64,000 bases of DNA from Chitinophaga sp. YR627 (GCF_900114995.1 NZ_FOUX01000004.1:992001-1056000); one strand, 5' to 3'. Numbered from the stretch's first letter, positions 17,832 through 27,999 are shown. Notes: generated from the letters alone by a model not told the origin. A program made the numbers and translations.

Positions 17832-18605
17832 TTATTTTTCACCGAGGCCCAGTAGTTCTATGGCCTGTTGTGCAGCTATCTGGCTGGCGTCTTTCTTATT
17901 GAAAGCCTTACCGCTGCAAATCAGCTCACCATCTACGACAGCACCCACAGTGAAGATACGGCGGCCGTTATCCATCTGTTCTTCCAGCAGGTCGAACTCA
18001 AGGGTCTTGCCGTGTTTATTCGCCCAGCCGTACAGCTTGTTCTTATGGTTCATTTCCACATTTTCCAGTTGTTCGAGGTCAATGTAGGGAACGATGAGAC
18101 GCTGGTGTACAAACTGTTTGGTCCTGTTATAGCCTTTATCAAGGTATACGGCGCCAACGAGGGCTTCGAGCGTATTACCGAATATCTGGCTGATTTTCAG
18201 GAAGCTGTTGTATTTATCGTAGATGGTCAGTTTACGCAGGCCCATTTTGATAGCGATATCATTGAGCTGCTGACGGTTAACGATTTTAGACCGCATTTCG
18301 GTCAGGTATCCTTCCGTTTTGTAGGGATACTTTTTAAAAAGGTAGTCTCCTATAATGGCGCCAAGGATTGCGTCGCCCAGATATTCCAGGCGCTCGTTGC
18401 TTTCGAGGAACTTCTCTTTGCTGGAACGGTGGCTTAGTGCCACTTCATACAATGAGAAGTTGCCCGGGGCAAATCCCAGCAAATTATAAAGGTCCTTGTA
18501 AAGGCTCCTTTTCTTAGGAACAAATCGGTATAAAAATCCTGGCAGTAATTTCACACAATCAAGCAACAAATTTTTTGAAAATAACAGATGCATTATGCCC
18601 TCCAA
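17832..18605 (-). CDS. rnc: Ribonuclease III
   Basis: A 257-residue double-strand-specific endoribonuclease that processes rRNA and structured mRNA. The signature NERLEYLGDAIL is at about residues 70-81, with the downstream catalytic acidic residues in the NTLEALVGAVYLDKGY helix, and a double-stranded-RNA-binding domain occupies about 187-255. The start overlaps the end of fabF by 47 bases; an alternative ATG at 18593 gives a 4-residue-shorter protein. The acpP-fabF-rnc order is the common bacterial arrangement that links fatty-acid synthesis with RNase III. Confidence 0.95.
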   Translation of the reverse strand: MEGIMHLLFSKNLLLDCVKLLPGFLYRFVPKKRSLYKDLYNLLGFAPGNFSLYEVALSHRSSKEKFLESNERLEYLGDAILGAIIGDYLFKKYPYKTEGYLTEMRSKIVNRQQLNDIAIKMGLRKLTIYDKYNSFLKISQIFGNTLEALVGAVYLDKGYNRTKQFVHQRLIVPYIDLEQLENVEMNHKNKLYGWANKHGKTLEFDLLEEQMDNGRRIFTVGAVVDGELICSGKAFNKKDASQIAAQQAIELLGLGEK

Positions 18606-19812
18606 AACCGAAGGTATTACTTAATGCAGCGTTGATTTCTCTATGTTGTGCGACGTTAAAGGTAAAATTTAATTTGGGATCCAGTTCCGGATCTTTCATG
18701 AAATGATTGATGGTAGGAGGTACAATACCATGTATTATAGACATAATAGCAGCGATGGCCTCAATTGCTCCGGCAGCGCCTAAGAGGTGCCCGGTCATAG
18801 ATTTCGTGGAACTAATGTTCAGATTGTAAGCATGTTCCCCGAAAACCTGTTGGATAGCTTTTACTTCCGCAATGTCACCCAGAGGTGTAGACGTTCCGTG
18901 CACATTAATATAATCAATATCATGGGGTTGCATTCCCGCTTCTGCTAAGGCCAACCGCATTACATTCATTGCGCCAAGTCCTTCCGGATGTGGTGCTGTA
19001 AGGTGATAGGCATCGGCAGTTGCGCCGCCTCCGGCCAATTCCGCGTAAATTTTGGCTCCTCTTGCCGTCGCATGTTCATAGGATTCTAACACCAGTCCAC
19101 CAGCGCCTTCCCCCATGACAAAGCCATCTCTGTCAAGATCAAAGGGGCGGGAAGCGGTTGCCGGGTCATCATTTCTTTCAGACAGGGCCTTCATCGCGTT
19201 AAAACCACCTATACAGGCTTCGTTAATAACGTTTTCTGATCCTCCGGTGATCATCACATCCGCCTTACCAAACTGAATATACAGCATGGCCTCAATAATA
19301 GCATTGGTTGCGGAAGCGCAGGCAGAGACAACTGAGAAGTTAGGACCTCTGAAGCCGTGACGTATAGAGATATGCCCTGCGGCAATATCAAGGATTAACC
19401 GGGGAATCAGGAAAGGACTGAAACGGGGAGTTCCATCACCCTGACCAAATTCTTTCATTTCCTGGCAGAAATTGATCATACCACCAATGCCTGAAGCCCA
19501 GATCACCCCAACTCTGTCAATATTGACAGTATTGCGGTTAATCCCGGCGTCCTGTACTGCCTGGTCGGCAGCAATCACAGCGGTCTGCGTAAAAGGATCC
19601 ATCTTGCGTGCATCCTTTTTGTCCAGAAAATTGGTAGCGTCAAAGTTCTTCAGTTCGCAAGCAAAACGGGTCTTGAACTTGGCAGCATCAAAATGTGTAA
19701 TAGGGCCGGCACCGGATACACCGTCCGTCAATCCCTTCCAGAAGTCGGATATGGAATTGCCGAGCGGTGTAAGTGCGCCTAAACCTGTAACGACTACTCG
19801 TCTTGGTTGCAT
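18559..19812 (-). CDS. fabF: Beta-ketoacyl-ACP synthase II
   Basis: A 417-residue condensing enzyme that extends acyl-ACP with malonyl-ACP in fatty-acid synthesis. The thiolase-fold catalytic triad is visible: Cys165 in SACASATNA, His305 in VHGTSTPLGD and His342 in KSMTGHLLGAAG. Length and motifs are those of FabF rather than FabB, and FabF is the usual partner of acpP. It lies 24 bases after acpP and overlaps rnc at its 3' end, so the three genes are probably one transcript from the promoter at 20107-20135. Confidence 0.96.
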   Translation of the reverse strand: MQPRRVVVTGLGALTPLGNSISDFWKGLTDGVSGAGPITHFDAAKFKTRFACELKNFDATNFLDKKDARKMDPFTQTAVIAADQAVQDAGINRNTVNIDRVGVIWASGIGGMINFCQEMKEFGQGDGTPRFSPFLIPRLILDIAAGHISIRHGFRGPNFSVVSACASATNAIIEAMLYIQFGKADVMITGGSENVINEACIGGFNAMKALSERNDDPATASRPFDLDRDGFVMGEGAGGLVLESYEHATARGAKIYAELAGGGATADAYHLTAPHPEGLGAMNVMRLALAEAGMQPHDIDYINVHGTSTPLGDIAEVKAIQQVFGEHAYNLNISSTKSMTGHLLGAAGAIEAIAAIMSIIHGIVPPTINHFMKDPELDPKLNFTFNVAQHREINAALSNTFGFGGHNASVIFKKFVA

Positions 19813-19836
19813 TAAAACAAATCTGATTAAGTAGGA

Positions 19837-20073
19837 TTATTTCACATGTTCTTCCAGGTAGGCAACTGCCTGGCCAACAGTAGTAATAGTTTCAGCTTGT
19901 TCGTCAGGAATGGAGATGTTGAATTCTTTTTCGAATTCCATGATCAGTTCTACCGTATCCAAAGAGTCAGCGCCCAGGTCGTTGGTAAAGCTGGCTTCAG
20001 GAGTTACCTCAGCTTCGTCAACGCCCAATTTGTCAATGATGATCTTTTTAACTCTTGATGCAATGTCTGACAT
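19837..20073 (-). CDS. acpP: Acyl carrier protein
   Basis: A 78-residue acidic four-helix carrier protein. Ser37 in the DSLD motif (GADSLDTVEL) receives the 4'-phosphopantetheine arm. The start at 20071-20073 gives the canonical MSDIASRVKKII opening; an upstream in-frame ATG at 20109 would fall at the predicted -7 element and is rejected. It is first in acpP-fabF-rnc. Confidence 0.97.
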   Translation of the reverse strand: MSDIASRVKKIIIDKLGVDEAEVTPEASFTNDLGADSLDTVELIMEFEKEFNISIPDEQAETITTVGQAVAYLEEHVK

Positions 20074-20106
20074 AATTTTAAGTGTTTTTGGTTTAAAACT
20101 TGAGTG

Positions 20107-20135
20107 CAAAAATATAATTTTTATTGAATTGACAA
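20107..20135 (-). promoter_or_regulatory. Consensus promoter of acpP-fabF-rnc
   Basis: Minus-strand TTG (20133-20135) and TATTTTTG (20107-20114) with 18 bases between them, a close match to the Bacteroidota -33/-7 pattern. Transcription would start about 30 bases before the acpP ATG. The rest of 20136-20453, up to the next gene, shows only the candidate -7 element at 20408. Confidence 0.75.
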
Positions 20136-20407
20136 GAAAGCATGCAAATTTTACGCCCTATACTTTAGTTGTATACGCCGGAAACAAGCTACCATTAAGG
20201 ATTTAAGCCCCTATTATTTAAACCGGCAAAAGTCCTTTTCCGGCCCAAAAGCCCTCTCTGTCGCACAGACACACACCTATATATATGCAGTTGATCGCAC
20301 AATATCCACAAATTGCCACTCAACAGCCTAATCTGCCATCTATATACCGATAAAACACAATTAACTTTAATTAACACTGCGGCCATCGTCGCAGCAATCG
20401 CATTTAT

Positions 20408-20415
20408 TAAATTTG
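20408..20415 (+). promoter_or_regulatory. Candidate -7 element for the RND efflux operon
   Basis: TAAATTTG on the plus strand, 39 bases before the adaptor gene start, fits TAnnTTTG. No good TTTG stands 18-20 bases upstream, so the promoter may be weak or activator-dependent. Confidence 0.4.
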
Positions 20416-20453
20416 CCCGGATTTATCCCTCTATATTAAACTAATACAAGCTC

Positions 20454-21542
20454 ATGGCTGGCAATAAGAAGATCCTGACAACTGTTTTATTCCTGATAGT
20501 GGCTGCTGTCATTGTCGGTTTTATCATTAACAGAGTGAATGCTCCAGGGGAAAAAGGGGAAAATGCTCCTGAAAAATCAAATGCGAAAGGTGGCGGAGGT
20601 CCAAAAAACCTCCTCGTAGACTACTATGTGGTAAAAACCAGCTCTCTGAACGAAACAATCGAAGCGAGCGGAACCCTGCAAAGTAATGAAGAAGTTCAGG
20701 TGCAGGCAGAAATTACCGGTCGTGTTACAGGCCTCTTCTTTAAAGAAGGTACCCAGGTAGCCAAAGGCGCCCTGCTGGTGAAAATTTATGACGAAGACCT
20801 GAAAGCCCAGCTCCAAAAGCTGGAATTACAACGCGAACTGGCTAAAACCACGCTCGAAAGACAGGAAAATCTCCTTAAAATAAATGGTATCAGCCGCCAG
20901 GATGTAGACGTTACCCGTAACCAGGTCAGCGCTTATGGCGCCGATATGGAATATACCCGTACTCAGCTGCAGAAAACTGAACTCCGTGCACCATTCTCCG
21001 GCCGCCTCGGTCTCAGGAATGTCAGCCTCGGCGCCATCGTTACGCCTACGACTGTTATTACCAGCCTCCAGCAGATAGATCCTCTGAAGGTAGACTTCTC
21101 CGTACCGGAAAAGTACCGTACAGCTATCAGCCAGGGTGATGTGGTAGATTTCAAGGTAGCCGGCGATAACCAAACGTATAAGGGCAACATCTATGCAATC
21201 GACCCGAAAATCGATCTGTCTACCCGTACGATCAAGATCAGAGCGCTCGTTCCTAACGCCGGTAAATTGCTGCCAGGCGCTTTTGCACGTGTACTCATCT
21301 CCCTGAAAAATATGCCCGACGCTATCATGATCCCTACTCAGGCCGTAATACCTGGTACGCGTGATAAAAAAGTAGCGATCGCTGACAGCGGAAAAGCGAA
21401 ATTTGTAATAGTAGAGACAGGGATCCGCAATGCAGACAATGTACAGATCACCAGCGGACTCAACGTAGGTGACACCGTGATCACCAGCGGCATTATGCAG
21501 ATCAAACCAGGACTGGTACTTAAATACAATGACGTTAAATAG
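20454..21542 (+). CDS. RND efflux periplasmic adaptor (membrane fusion protein)
   Basis: A 362-residue HlyD/AcrA-type adaptor that bridges the inner-membrane pump and the outer-membrane channel. One N-terminal membrane segment (about 7-27) is followed by a Gly-rich linker, the first half of the lipoyl domain (about 65-105, with EVQVQAEITGRVTGLFFKEG split), an alpha-hairpin (about 105-165), the second lipoyl half (LRAPFSGRLGLRNVSLGAIV) and a beta-barrel with a membrane-proximal domain to residue 362. First of a three-gene operon with the pump 25 bases downstream. Substrates are unknown; no TetR or MarR regulator is adjacent. Confidence 0.93.
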   Translation: MAGNKKILTTVLFLIVAAVIVGFIINRVNAPGEKGENAPEKSNAKGGGGPKNLLVDYYVVKTSSLNETIEASGTLQSNEEVQVQAEITGRVTGLFFKEGTQVAKGALLVKIYDEDLKAQLQKLELQRELAKTTLERQENLLKINGISRQDVDVTRNQVSAYGADMEYTRTQLQKTELRAPFSGRLGLRNVSLGAIVTPTTVITSLQQIDPLKVDFSVPEKYRTAISQGDVVDFKVAGDNQTYKGNIYAIDPKIDLSTRTIKIRALVPNAGKLLPGAFARVLISLKNMPDAIMIPTQAVIPGTRDKKVAIADSGKAKFVIVETGIRNADNVQITSGLNVGDTVITSGIMQIKPGLVLKYNDVK

Positions 21543-21567
21543 GCCCGGACAATTAAAGCTATAGATT

Positions 21568-24500
21568 ATGAGCCTTCCTTCACTCTCTCTTAAACGTCCC
21601 GTATTTGCTATCGTGATGAATATCATTATCGTGATATTCGGCCTGGTGGGATTCAATTTCCTGGGGGTAAGGGACTTCCCCGCTATTGACCCGCCTATCG
21701 TGAACGTGCGTACTTCCTACGCCGGCGCCAACTCCGATATTATCGAAACCCAGATCACCGAACCGCTGGAGAAATCCATCAATGGTATCGCGGGTATCAA
21801 AAATATATCCTCCAGCAGTAGTCAGGGTTCCAGTAATATCACAGTTGAATTTGAACTGGGTATTGACCTCGAAGCTGCGGCTAACGACGTACGTGACAAA
21901 GTATCTCAGGCACTCCGTAGTTTGCCGCCTGATATCGACGCGCCTCCTGTTGTATCTAAAGAAGATGCCAACTCTGATTATATCCTGTCCATGACAGTAC
22001 AGAGTAACATCCGTAACCAGCTCGAGGTAACCGAATACGCCAACAACGTATTGCTCGAAAGATTGCAGACCATTCCTGGTGTCAGCTCCATCCGTATCCT
22101 TGGTGAAAAGAAATTTGCCATGCGTCTGTGGATGGACCCTGCGCGTCTCTCGGCCTACAGTCTGACACCAAGCGATGTACAGTCCGCCCTCTCCCGTGAG
22201 AACGTGGAACTGCCTTCCGGTAAGATCGCCGGTAACGCAACGGAACTGACCGTGCGTACCTTTGGCCGTCTGAATACAGAAGAAGATTTCGATAACCTGA
22301 TCATCAAAAATGAAAACGGCAATGTGATCCATTTCCGTGATATCGGTCAGGCGATACTCGGACCGGAAAACGAAGAAACTATCCTGAAGGAATCCAACGT
22401 ACCGATGATCGCATTAGCGCTCACGCCACAGCCAGGTTCCAACTACGTAGCAATCACAGACGAATTCTATAAACGTTACGAACAGTTAAAGAAAGATCTT
22501 CCGGATGATATCACCACCGATATTGCGATCGACAATACCAAGTTTATCCGCAAGTCCATCGAGGAAGTGGAAGAAACACTGATCGTCGCACTCGGTCTTG
22601 TGATCATCATCATCTATCTCTTCTTCCGTGACTGGCTCATGGCCTTCCGTCCATTGGTGGATATCCCTGTGTCACTCATTGCTGCATTCTTCATTATGTA
22701 CGTCTGCGGATTTACCATCAATATCCTCACCCTGCTGGCGATCGTACTCGCTACCGGTCTGGTGGTGGATGATGGTATCGTGGTCACGGAAAATATCTAC
22801 AAAAAGATCGAGGCCGGTATGCCGCGTATGAAAGCGGCAAAAGAAGGTTCTGAAGAGATCTTCTTTGCGGTAATCGCCACCTCTATCACACTCGCGTTCG
22901 TATTCCTTCCCATCGTATTCCTACAGGGTTTCGTAGGACGATTGTTCCGGGAATTCGGTATCGTGGTAGCAGGTGCTGTATTGATCTCTGCCTTCGTATC
23001 ACTGACACTTACACCAGTACTGAACGTCAAACTGGGTCGTAAAACACATAAACACTCCTGGTTCTATGAAAAGACCGAACCATTCTTCACCGGAATGGAA
23101 TCTGGCTATGAACGTGCACTGGAAGCATTTATGAAGATCCGCTGGATGGCAACGCTGATCGTATTGGCGTGTCTCGCGATGATCTGGTTCATCTTCAAAA
23201 ATCTCCAGTCAGAACTGGCGCCAATTGAAGACCGTAGCCAGTTCCGTCTGTCTATCAGTGCACCGGAAGGAACGTCTTATGATTATATGGAACTCTATAT
23301 GAACCGTCTCACACAGTTCATGGTAGACTCCATCCCTGAGAAGAAGATCCTCATTTCTGTGACCTCTCCCGGCTTTGGCGGTAACTCAGTCAACTCTGGT
23401 TTTGCCAACGTCGTACTCACCGAACCAAACGAGCGTCAACGTTCGCAGAAGGAGATCGTGAATATGGTGAACAAAAATATGTTCCGCTTCCCGGAAGGTA
23501 AAGTGTTTGCGATCGAACAACAGACCATCCAGGTAGGCCGTCGCGGTGGTCTGCCGGTGTCATTTGTATTACAGCATATCAACTTTGACAGTCTTTCCTC
23601 TGTACTGCCGAAGTTCCTGGAAGAAGCCAATAACAACCCGACGTTTGCTGCAATTGACGTGGACCTGAAATTCAACAAACCAGAACTCCGTATTCAGATC
23701 AACCGTGCGAAAGCAAGTGAACTGGGTGTATCTGTTGATGATATTTCACAAACCTTACAGCTTGCACTAAGTAACCTGCGTTACGGCTATTTCATCCGTA
23801 ATGGTAAGCAATACCAGGTAATGGGACAGGTATTCCGCGGAGCGCGTGATAAACCAACTGACCTGCAGAACATCTATGTGCGTAACAGCCGTGGAGAAGC
23901 TATTCAGCTCGACAACGTGGTAACGATCGATGAGGAAACCAGTCCGCCGATCATCTATCACTTCAACCGTTATAAATCCGCTACCGTTTCTGCGAGTCTT
24001 GCGCCTGGTAAAACAATCGGAGATGGTATCAATGCGATGTACGGAATATATGATAAACTGAAGAAGCAGGGCGTACTGAATGACAACTACGTCTCTGCAC
24101 TGGCCGGTTCATCCCGTGACTATGCAGAAAGTGGTTCCAACACGATGTTTGCACTGATACTTGCACTGGTACTGATCTATCTTGTACTGGCCGCACAGTT
24201 TGAAAGCTGGGTCGATCCGTTTATCATCATGCTGACGGTACCGCTGGCGTTTGCAGGTGCATTGCTGTCGTTGTGGATATTTGGCCAGACCTGGAACATC
24301 TTCTCCCAGATCGGTGTAATTATGCTGATAGGGCTTGTTACGAAGAATGGTATCCTGATCGTGGAATTTGCCAACCACAAACGAGATGAAGGTATGTCCA
24401 AGGCGAAAGCAGCTGTAGAAGCATCTGCTATGCGTCTGCGTCCTATCCTCATGACCAGTCTTGCCATGGCCCTCGGTGCATTACCGATCGCCATGTCACT

Positions 24501-24681
24501 GGGTGCTGCGGCTACCAGCCGTATCCCGCTGGGTATCGTGATCGTAGGTGGTATCGTATTCTCACTGATCCTTACCTTATTCGTAATTCCGGCGATGTAT
24601 ACTTTCCTGTCCAGAAGAAAACCTGCGACAGAAAGAAAAAGTGAAGAAGAAGAAGAGGAGACAGCCTCTGTGCACGCATAA
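21568..24681 (+). CDS. RND efflux transporter permease (AcrB/MexB-like)
   Basis: A 1037-residue inner-membrane proton-driven pump with the standard 12 transmembrane helices and two large periplasmic loops, from SLKRPVFAIVMNIIIVIFG to a charged cytoplasmic tail. The proton-relay aspartates of TM4 are in GLVVDDGIVVTENI (about residues 402-415) and the second-half counterpart is GLVTKNGILIVEFAN. The length and the lack of metal-binding motifs place it in the HAE (hydrophobic/amphiphilic efflux) class. It lies between the adaptor and the TolC-like gene. Confidence 0.95.
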   Translation: MSLPSLSLKRPVFAIVMNIIIVIFGLVGFNFLGVRDFPAIDPPIVNVRTSYAGANSDIIETQITEPLEKSINGIAGIKNISSSSSQGSSNITVEFELGIDLEAAANDVRDKVSQALRSLPPDIDAPPVVSKEDANSDYILSMTVQSNIRNQLEVTEYANNVLLERLQTIPGVSSIRILGEKKFAMRLWMDPARLSAYSLTPSDVQSALSRENVELPSGKIAGNATELTVRTFGRLNTEEDFDNLIIKNENGNVIHFRDIGQAILGPENEETILKESNVPMIALALTPQPGSNYVAITDEFYKRYEQLKKDLPDDITTDIAIDNTKFIRKSIEEVEETLIVALGLVIIIIYLFFRDWLMAFRPLVDIPVSLIAAFFIMYVCGFTINILTLLAIVLATGLVVDDGIVVTENIYKKIEAGMPRMKAAKEGSEEIFFAVIATSITLAFVFLPIVFLQGFVGRLFREFGIVVAGAVLISAFVSLTLTPVLNVKLGRKTHKHSWFYEKTEPFFTGMESGYERALEAFMKIRWMATLIVLACLAMIWFIFKNLQSELAPIEDRSQFRLSISAPEGTSYDYMELYMNRLTQFMVDSIPEKKILISVTSPGFGGNSVNSGFANVVLTEPNERQRSQKEIVNMVNKNMFRFPEGKVFAIEQQTIQVGRRGGLPVSFVLQHINFDSLSSVLPKFLEEANNNPTFAAIDVDLKFNKPELRIQINRAKASELGVSVDDISQTLQLALSNLRYGYFIRNGKQYQVMGQVFRGARDKPTDLQNIYVRNSRGEAIQLDNVVTIDEETSPPIIYHFNRYKSATVSASLAPGKTIGDGINAMYGIYDKLKKQGVLNDNYVSALAGSSRDYAESGSNTMFALILALVLIYLVLAAQFESWVDPFIIMLTVPLAFAGALLSLWIFGQTWNIFSQIGVIMLIGLVTKNGILIVEFANHKRDEGMSKAKAAVEASAMRLRPILMTSLAMALGALPIAMSLGAAATSRIPLGIVIVGGIVFSLILTLFVIPAMYTFLSRRKPATERKSEEEEEETASVHA

Positions 24682-24696
24682 ATTATCAGCAACTAC

Positions 24697-26010
24697 ATGA
24701 AACGAACACTTTTATATCTCTCTTTGCTGCTTTGTTCTGCTGCACATGCTCAGCAGATACTGACGCCGGAACAGGCAATCGACGTCGCATTGAAGAACAA
24801 CTATGATATCCGTCTCGCAAAAAATGATGCAGCTATCACGGCGAATGATTATGCGTATGCTAATCTCGCTTTTGCACCACGTGTGAACGGAACCGCCAAT
24901 AAAGTATGGAATGCTACGCAAACCAAACAGGAATTCGCCAATGGCTCCAAACGTGATACTTCCGGTATCCGCGCCAGTACGCTTAGTGCAAACGTGAGTC
25001 TTGCATGGACCCTGTTCGATGGTCTGAAAATGTTTGCTACCAGACAAAAACTTGAGTCGCTGCGCGATCTCGGTGAACTGGCAGTAAAAGACCAGGTGAT
25101 CAATACGGTTGCTAATGTCATTGCCGGTTATTACAATGTTGTACAACAGAAACAACAGCTGCGTAATCTCTCAGAACAATTATCTATATCAGAAGAAAGA
25201 GTGAAACTGTCAGATGCCAAGTTCCAGACCGGTCTGGGACCTAAAACGGACTGGTTACAGTCCAAGGTAGACTACAATGCGCTCAAGGCATCCTATCTGC
25301 GTCAGCAAACCCTGATCGAACAAAGCAAAGCCACCCTGAATCAGCTGATGGCCCTTGAAGCAGGCAATACGCAATATGATGTGATGGATACGATTCCGCT
25401 GAATATGGATCTTTCCTATGGAGGACTGAGACAACAGGCACTGGAGAAAAATACCGGGATCAAGGTAGCACAACAGAATCTGACCGTATCGCAGCTGCAA
25501 CTGAAGGAAAGTAAAGGAGATTATTTCCCTGTTATCAACTTCAACTCTGCATACAACTACTCCCGTGTTAATTCCAACGCAGCCACCAACTCATTCAGTC
25601 CGGTGTATAACCAGAATGGTGTGGTGAGCTATGGATTCTCTGCAACGATTCCCATCTTCAACGGATTAAATGTAAGAAGACAGGTAAGTGCTGCGAAACT
25701 GAATGTGAATTATCAGCAGCTGGCACTGGATAACACCCGTACGCTGGTTGACCTTTCCCTGATCAGCGCATTTAAGGATTATGAATACTATAAAACAGCC
25801 GTAACGCTGGAAGATGAGAATCTCGGATTAGCCAGAGAAAACGTGATGGTAGCCATGGAACGATTCAGACAAGGGGTAAGCACTGTGATAGAAATGAAAG
25901 AAGCACAGCAGAGTTTAGAAGATGCCTACAACCGCCTGATCAATGCACGCTATAATATCAAACTGGCGGAAACACAGCTACTGAGATTAAACGGTATGCT
26001 GGTGAAATAA
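24697..26010 (+). CDS. TolC family outer-membrane efflux channel
   Basis: A 437-residue outer-membrane channel with a signal peptide to about residue 18 (AAHAQ) and two OEP repeats made of long coiled-coil helices and barrel strands, for example LTPEQAIDVALKNNYDIRLAKND at the start and RQGVSTVIEMKEAQQSLEDAYNRLINARYN near the end. It completes the tripartite pump, 15 bases after the permease gene. A terminator follows at 26043-26080. Confidence 0.93.
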   Translation: MKRTLLYLSLLLCSAAHAQQILTPEQAIDVALKNNYDIRLAKNDAAITANDYAYANLAFAPRVNGTANKVWNATQTKQEFANGSKRDTSGIRASTLSANVSLAWTLFDGLKMFATRQKLESLRDLGELAVKDQVINTVANVIAGYYNVVQQKQQLRNLSEQLSISEERVKLSDAKFQTGLGPKTDWLQSKVDYNALKASYLRQQTLIEQSKATLNQLMALEAGNTQYDVMDTIPLNMDLSYGGLRQQALEKNTGIKVAQQNLTVSQLQLKESKGDYFPVINFNSAYNYSRVNSNAATNSFSPVYNQNGVVSYGFSATIPIFNGLNVRRQVSAAKLNVNYQQLALDNTRTLVDLSLISAFKDYEYYKTAVTLEDENLGLARENVMVAMERFRQGVSTVIEMKEAQQSLEDAYNRLINARYNIKLAETQLLRLNGMLVK

Positions 26011-26042
26011 AGAAAGTGGATGCGTAACACTTATAAACGAAG

Positions 26043-26080
26043 AAGAGGCTGCCCGCCATATGGAGGACAGCCTCTTTCTA
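26043..26080 (+). terminator. Terminator of the RND operon
   Basis: Arms AAGAGGCTG and CAGCCTCTT (26043-26051 and 26068-26076) with an extra partly paired inner part, followed by TTCTATTTATT. It also serves the convergent gene at 26100. Confidence 0.7.
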
Positions 26081-26099
26081 TTTATTGAATATTTTATTG

Positions 26100-26861
26100 C
26101 TATTCTTCGTCAGGTTTCTTCGCTGCCGGAGGAGTCGCTTTATCCAGCTGATAGTGCCTGAAATTTTCTTTAATAAACAACATCAGGTCATAATCAGTGG
26201 CCTCCTTTAAGAACTGATAACCGGGTCTGTAACGCAGCATAAAGGTATCCAGTTCATCCCCGCTCAGCTTCGTCATCCTTTCTACCAGTTCAGGACTATA
26301 TCTGTCGTCGATATATTTCTCTTTTTCCCAGTATACCAGCTGCTCCTGGAAGTGTTCTTTACGCTTACGCGTCTTACTGGGCACAAGATAAGTCAGGGCT
26401 GTGATCGGGTTGGATGGCAGGGTTTTAAGTATATCTACTGCACCTGGTTTATGATAATTGAAGTATTTACCATACTCCTCACGTGTGGCGAGTGAATCCT
26501 TTTTATGGTCCTGTCCAATTACTTTATGTTCAGTCAGTCCGATCACCTGGCGGGTCAGATAGACATTAATAAACATTGAAGTAGTGGGAACGTCGATATT
26601 CTTTTTGTAGTAACCCAACATGGAGAATTCCAGGGTATCACCTGGCATTGCATCTATGGCAAAACGGCCACTTTCGTTGCTGACAACGCCCGAACGTGAA
26701 GTTTTATTGAGAATGGTAACTCCCGGTACGCCTGCTCTGCTATCGGCTTCGGCTACCATACCCGATACCCTTACCTGCGCGCTGGCATGCTGCAGAAAGA
26801 ATAACAGGTACAAAAACAGTGCTCCGATGCTACCGGAAAGTTGTATAAATCGTCTAGGCAT
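26100..26861 (-). CDS. Secreted protein with carboxypeptidase-regulatory-like domain
   Basis: A 253-residue exported protein with a signal peptide (about 10-28, ending HASAQ). Residues about 30-110 form a CarboxypepD_reg-like beta-sandwich (VRVSGMVAEADSRAGVPGVTI, then GRFAIDAMPGDTLEFSMLGY), the fold used at the N-terminus of many SusC proteins, but here without a receptor barrel. The C-terminal part (about 125-253) is charged and helical and matches no family I know, though the arrangement is common among Bacteroidota envelope proteins. It is transcribed alone. Confidence 0.75.
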   Translation of the reverse strand: MPRRFIQLSGSIGALFLYLLFFLQHASAQVRVSGMVAEADSRAGVPGVTILNKTSRSGVVSNESGRFAIDAMPGDTLEFSMLGYYKKNIDVPTTSMFINVYLTRQVIGLTEHKVIGQDHKKDSLATREEYGKYFNYHKPGAVDILKTLPSNPITALTYLVPSKTRKRKEHFQEQLVYWEKEKYIDDRYSPELVERMTKLSGDELDTFMLRYRPGYQFLKEATDYDLMLFIKENFRHYQLDKATPPAAKKPDEE

Positions 26862-27081
26862 CGCTCAAAATTAATTTTCCCAGCGCAAATGAAAAGTTAA
26901 AAAATAGTTCTCGTTCGACAGACTACAGTCCTACAGTTATAGGAACAAGCAATAAACTTAGGACTTTTATTTCTAATAAACGGTCTCTTCCTTATGAATT
27001 GACAATAAATTCTGAATCAAATGCGCTGATAATCTGTATATAAAAACTATATTATTATCTTTAATCCTTATTTCAAAGACT

Positions 27082-27999
27082 ATGCCTCACAGGATCTTGT
27101 TTGCAACTCAACGTTATCAGTATCTGAAAGACAGATTATTGACGCTTGTTCCGGAATGGGAAGAAGGAAAATTGGATATCCGGGATTTTCCTGATGGGGA
27201 ACATTATCATCGTATCAATTCCAATGTCACCAATAAAGAAGTGATATTGCTGGGAGGTACGATCGATGATAAGGAAACATTAGAACTTTTTGATATTGCT
27301 CATGGCTGTATCCAGGAAGGCGCATGTGCGGTCAATATAGTCATTCCGTTTTTCGGTTATTCCACGATGGAAAGAGCGGTAAAATCGGGAGAGATTGTGA
27401 AGGCAAAGACCAGAGCGATCCTGTTTTCCACGTTGCCGCCCACCACATCGGGGAATAAAATACTGATGCTGGACCTCCATGTGGATGGCATTACTTACTA
27501 CTTTGAGAATAGTATACGTCCTGTACATCTTTACGGGAAAGACCTGGTGAAAGAAGCTGCACTTGAAATAGCAGGCGACAGACCTTTTGTGCTGGCCAGT
27601 ACAGATGCCGGCCGTGCAAAATGGGTAGAGTCACTGGCTAATGATCTGCATGTATCAGCAGCATTTGTATTTAAAAAACGTCTCTCCGGAGAAGAAACAC
27701 ATATCACTGCGATCAGTGCCGATGTACAGGATAAACTGGTGATCATCTATGATGACATGATCCGTACAGGAGGATCGCTTATAAACGCAGCAGAAGCCTA
27801 TTTACAGGCAGGTGCTTCAGAAATAGCCGTTATCACTACACACGGAATTTTTGCCGGAAATGGCTTTAATAAGATCAAACAAAGCGGTATTATCAAGAGA
27901 GTGATATGTACTGACACACACCCCAACGCACTCACGATCAAAGATGAAATGCTCACCATTAAATCAGTAGATAAGCTTATCGCAGATTACTTTAACTAG
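27082..27999 (+). CDS. Ribose-phosphate pyrophosphokinase-like phosphoribosyltransferase
   Basis: A 305-residue protein with two type-I phosphoribosyltransferase folds, as in PRPP synthetase, which makes 5-phosphoribosyl-1-pyrophosphate from ribose-5-phosphate and ATP. Visible motifs are the FPDGE stretch (about 37-41), the DLHVDGITYYF segment (cf. DLHAxQIQGFF), the KKR flexible-loop residues and the PRPP-binding loop VIIYDDMIRTGGSL (about 222-235). The usual ARQDRK adenine-contact segment is replaced by FFGYSTMERAVKSGE, so it is a divergent member and may be an auxiliary enzyme. It stands alone, with a plus-strand gap on both sides. Confidence 0.78.
   Translation: MPHRILFATQRYQYLKDRLLTLVPEWEEGKLDIRDFPDGEHYHRINSNVTNKEVILLGGTIDDKETLELFDIAHGCIQEGACAVNIVIPFFGYSTMERAVKSGEIVKAKTRAILFSTLPPTTSGNKILMLDLHVDGITYYFENSIRPVHLYGKDLVKEAALEIAGDRPFVLASTDAGRAKWVESLANDLHVSAAFVFKKRLSGEETHITAISADVQDKLVIIYDDMIRTGGSLINAAEAYLQAGASEIAVITTHGIFAGNGFNKIKQSGIIKRVICTDTHPNALTIKDEMLTIKSVDKLIADYFN

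Noticed and set aside
20195..20386. 63-codon minus-strand frame upstream of acpP
   Set aside because: Low-quality composition and no family; the region only needs the acpP promoter to be explained.
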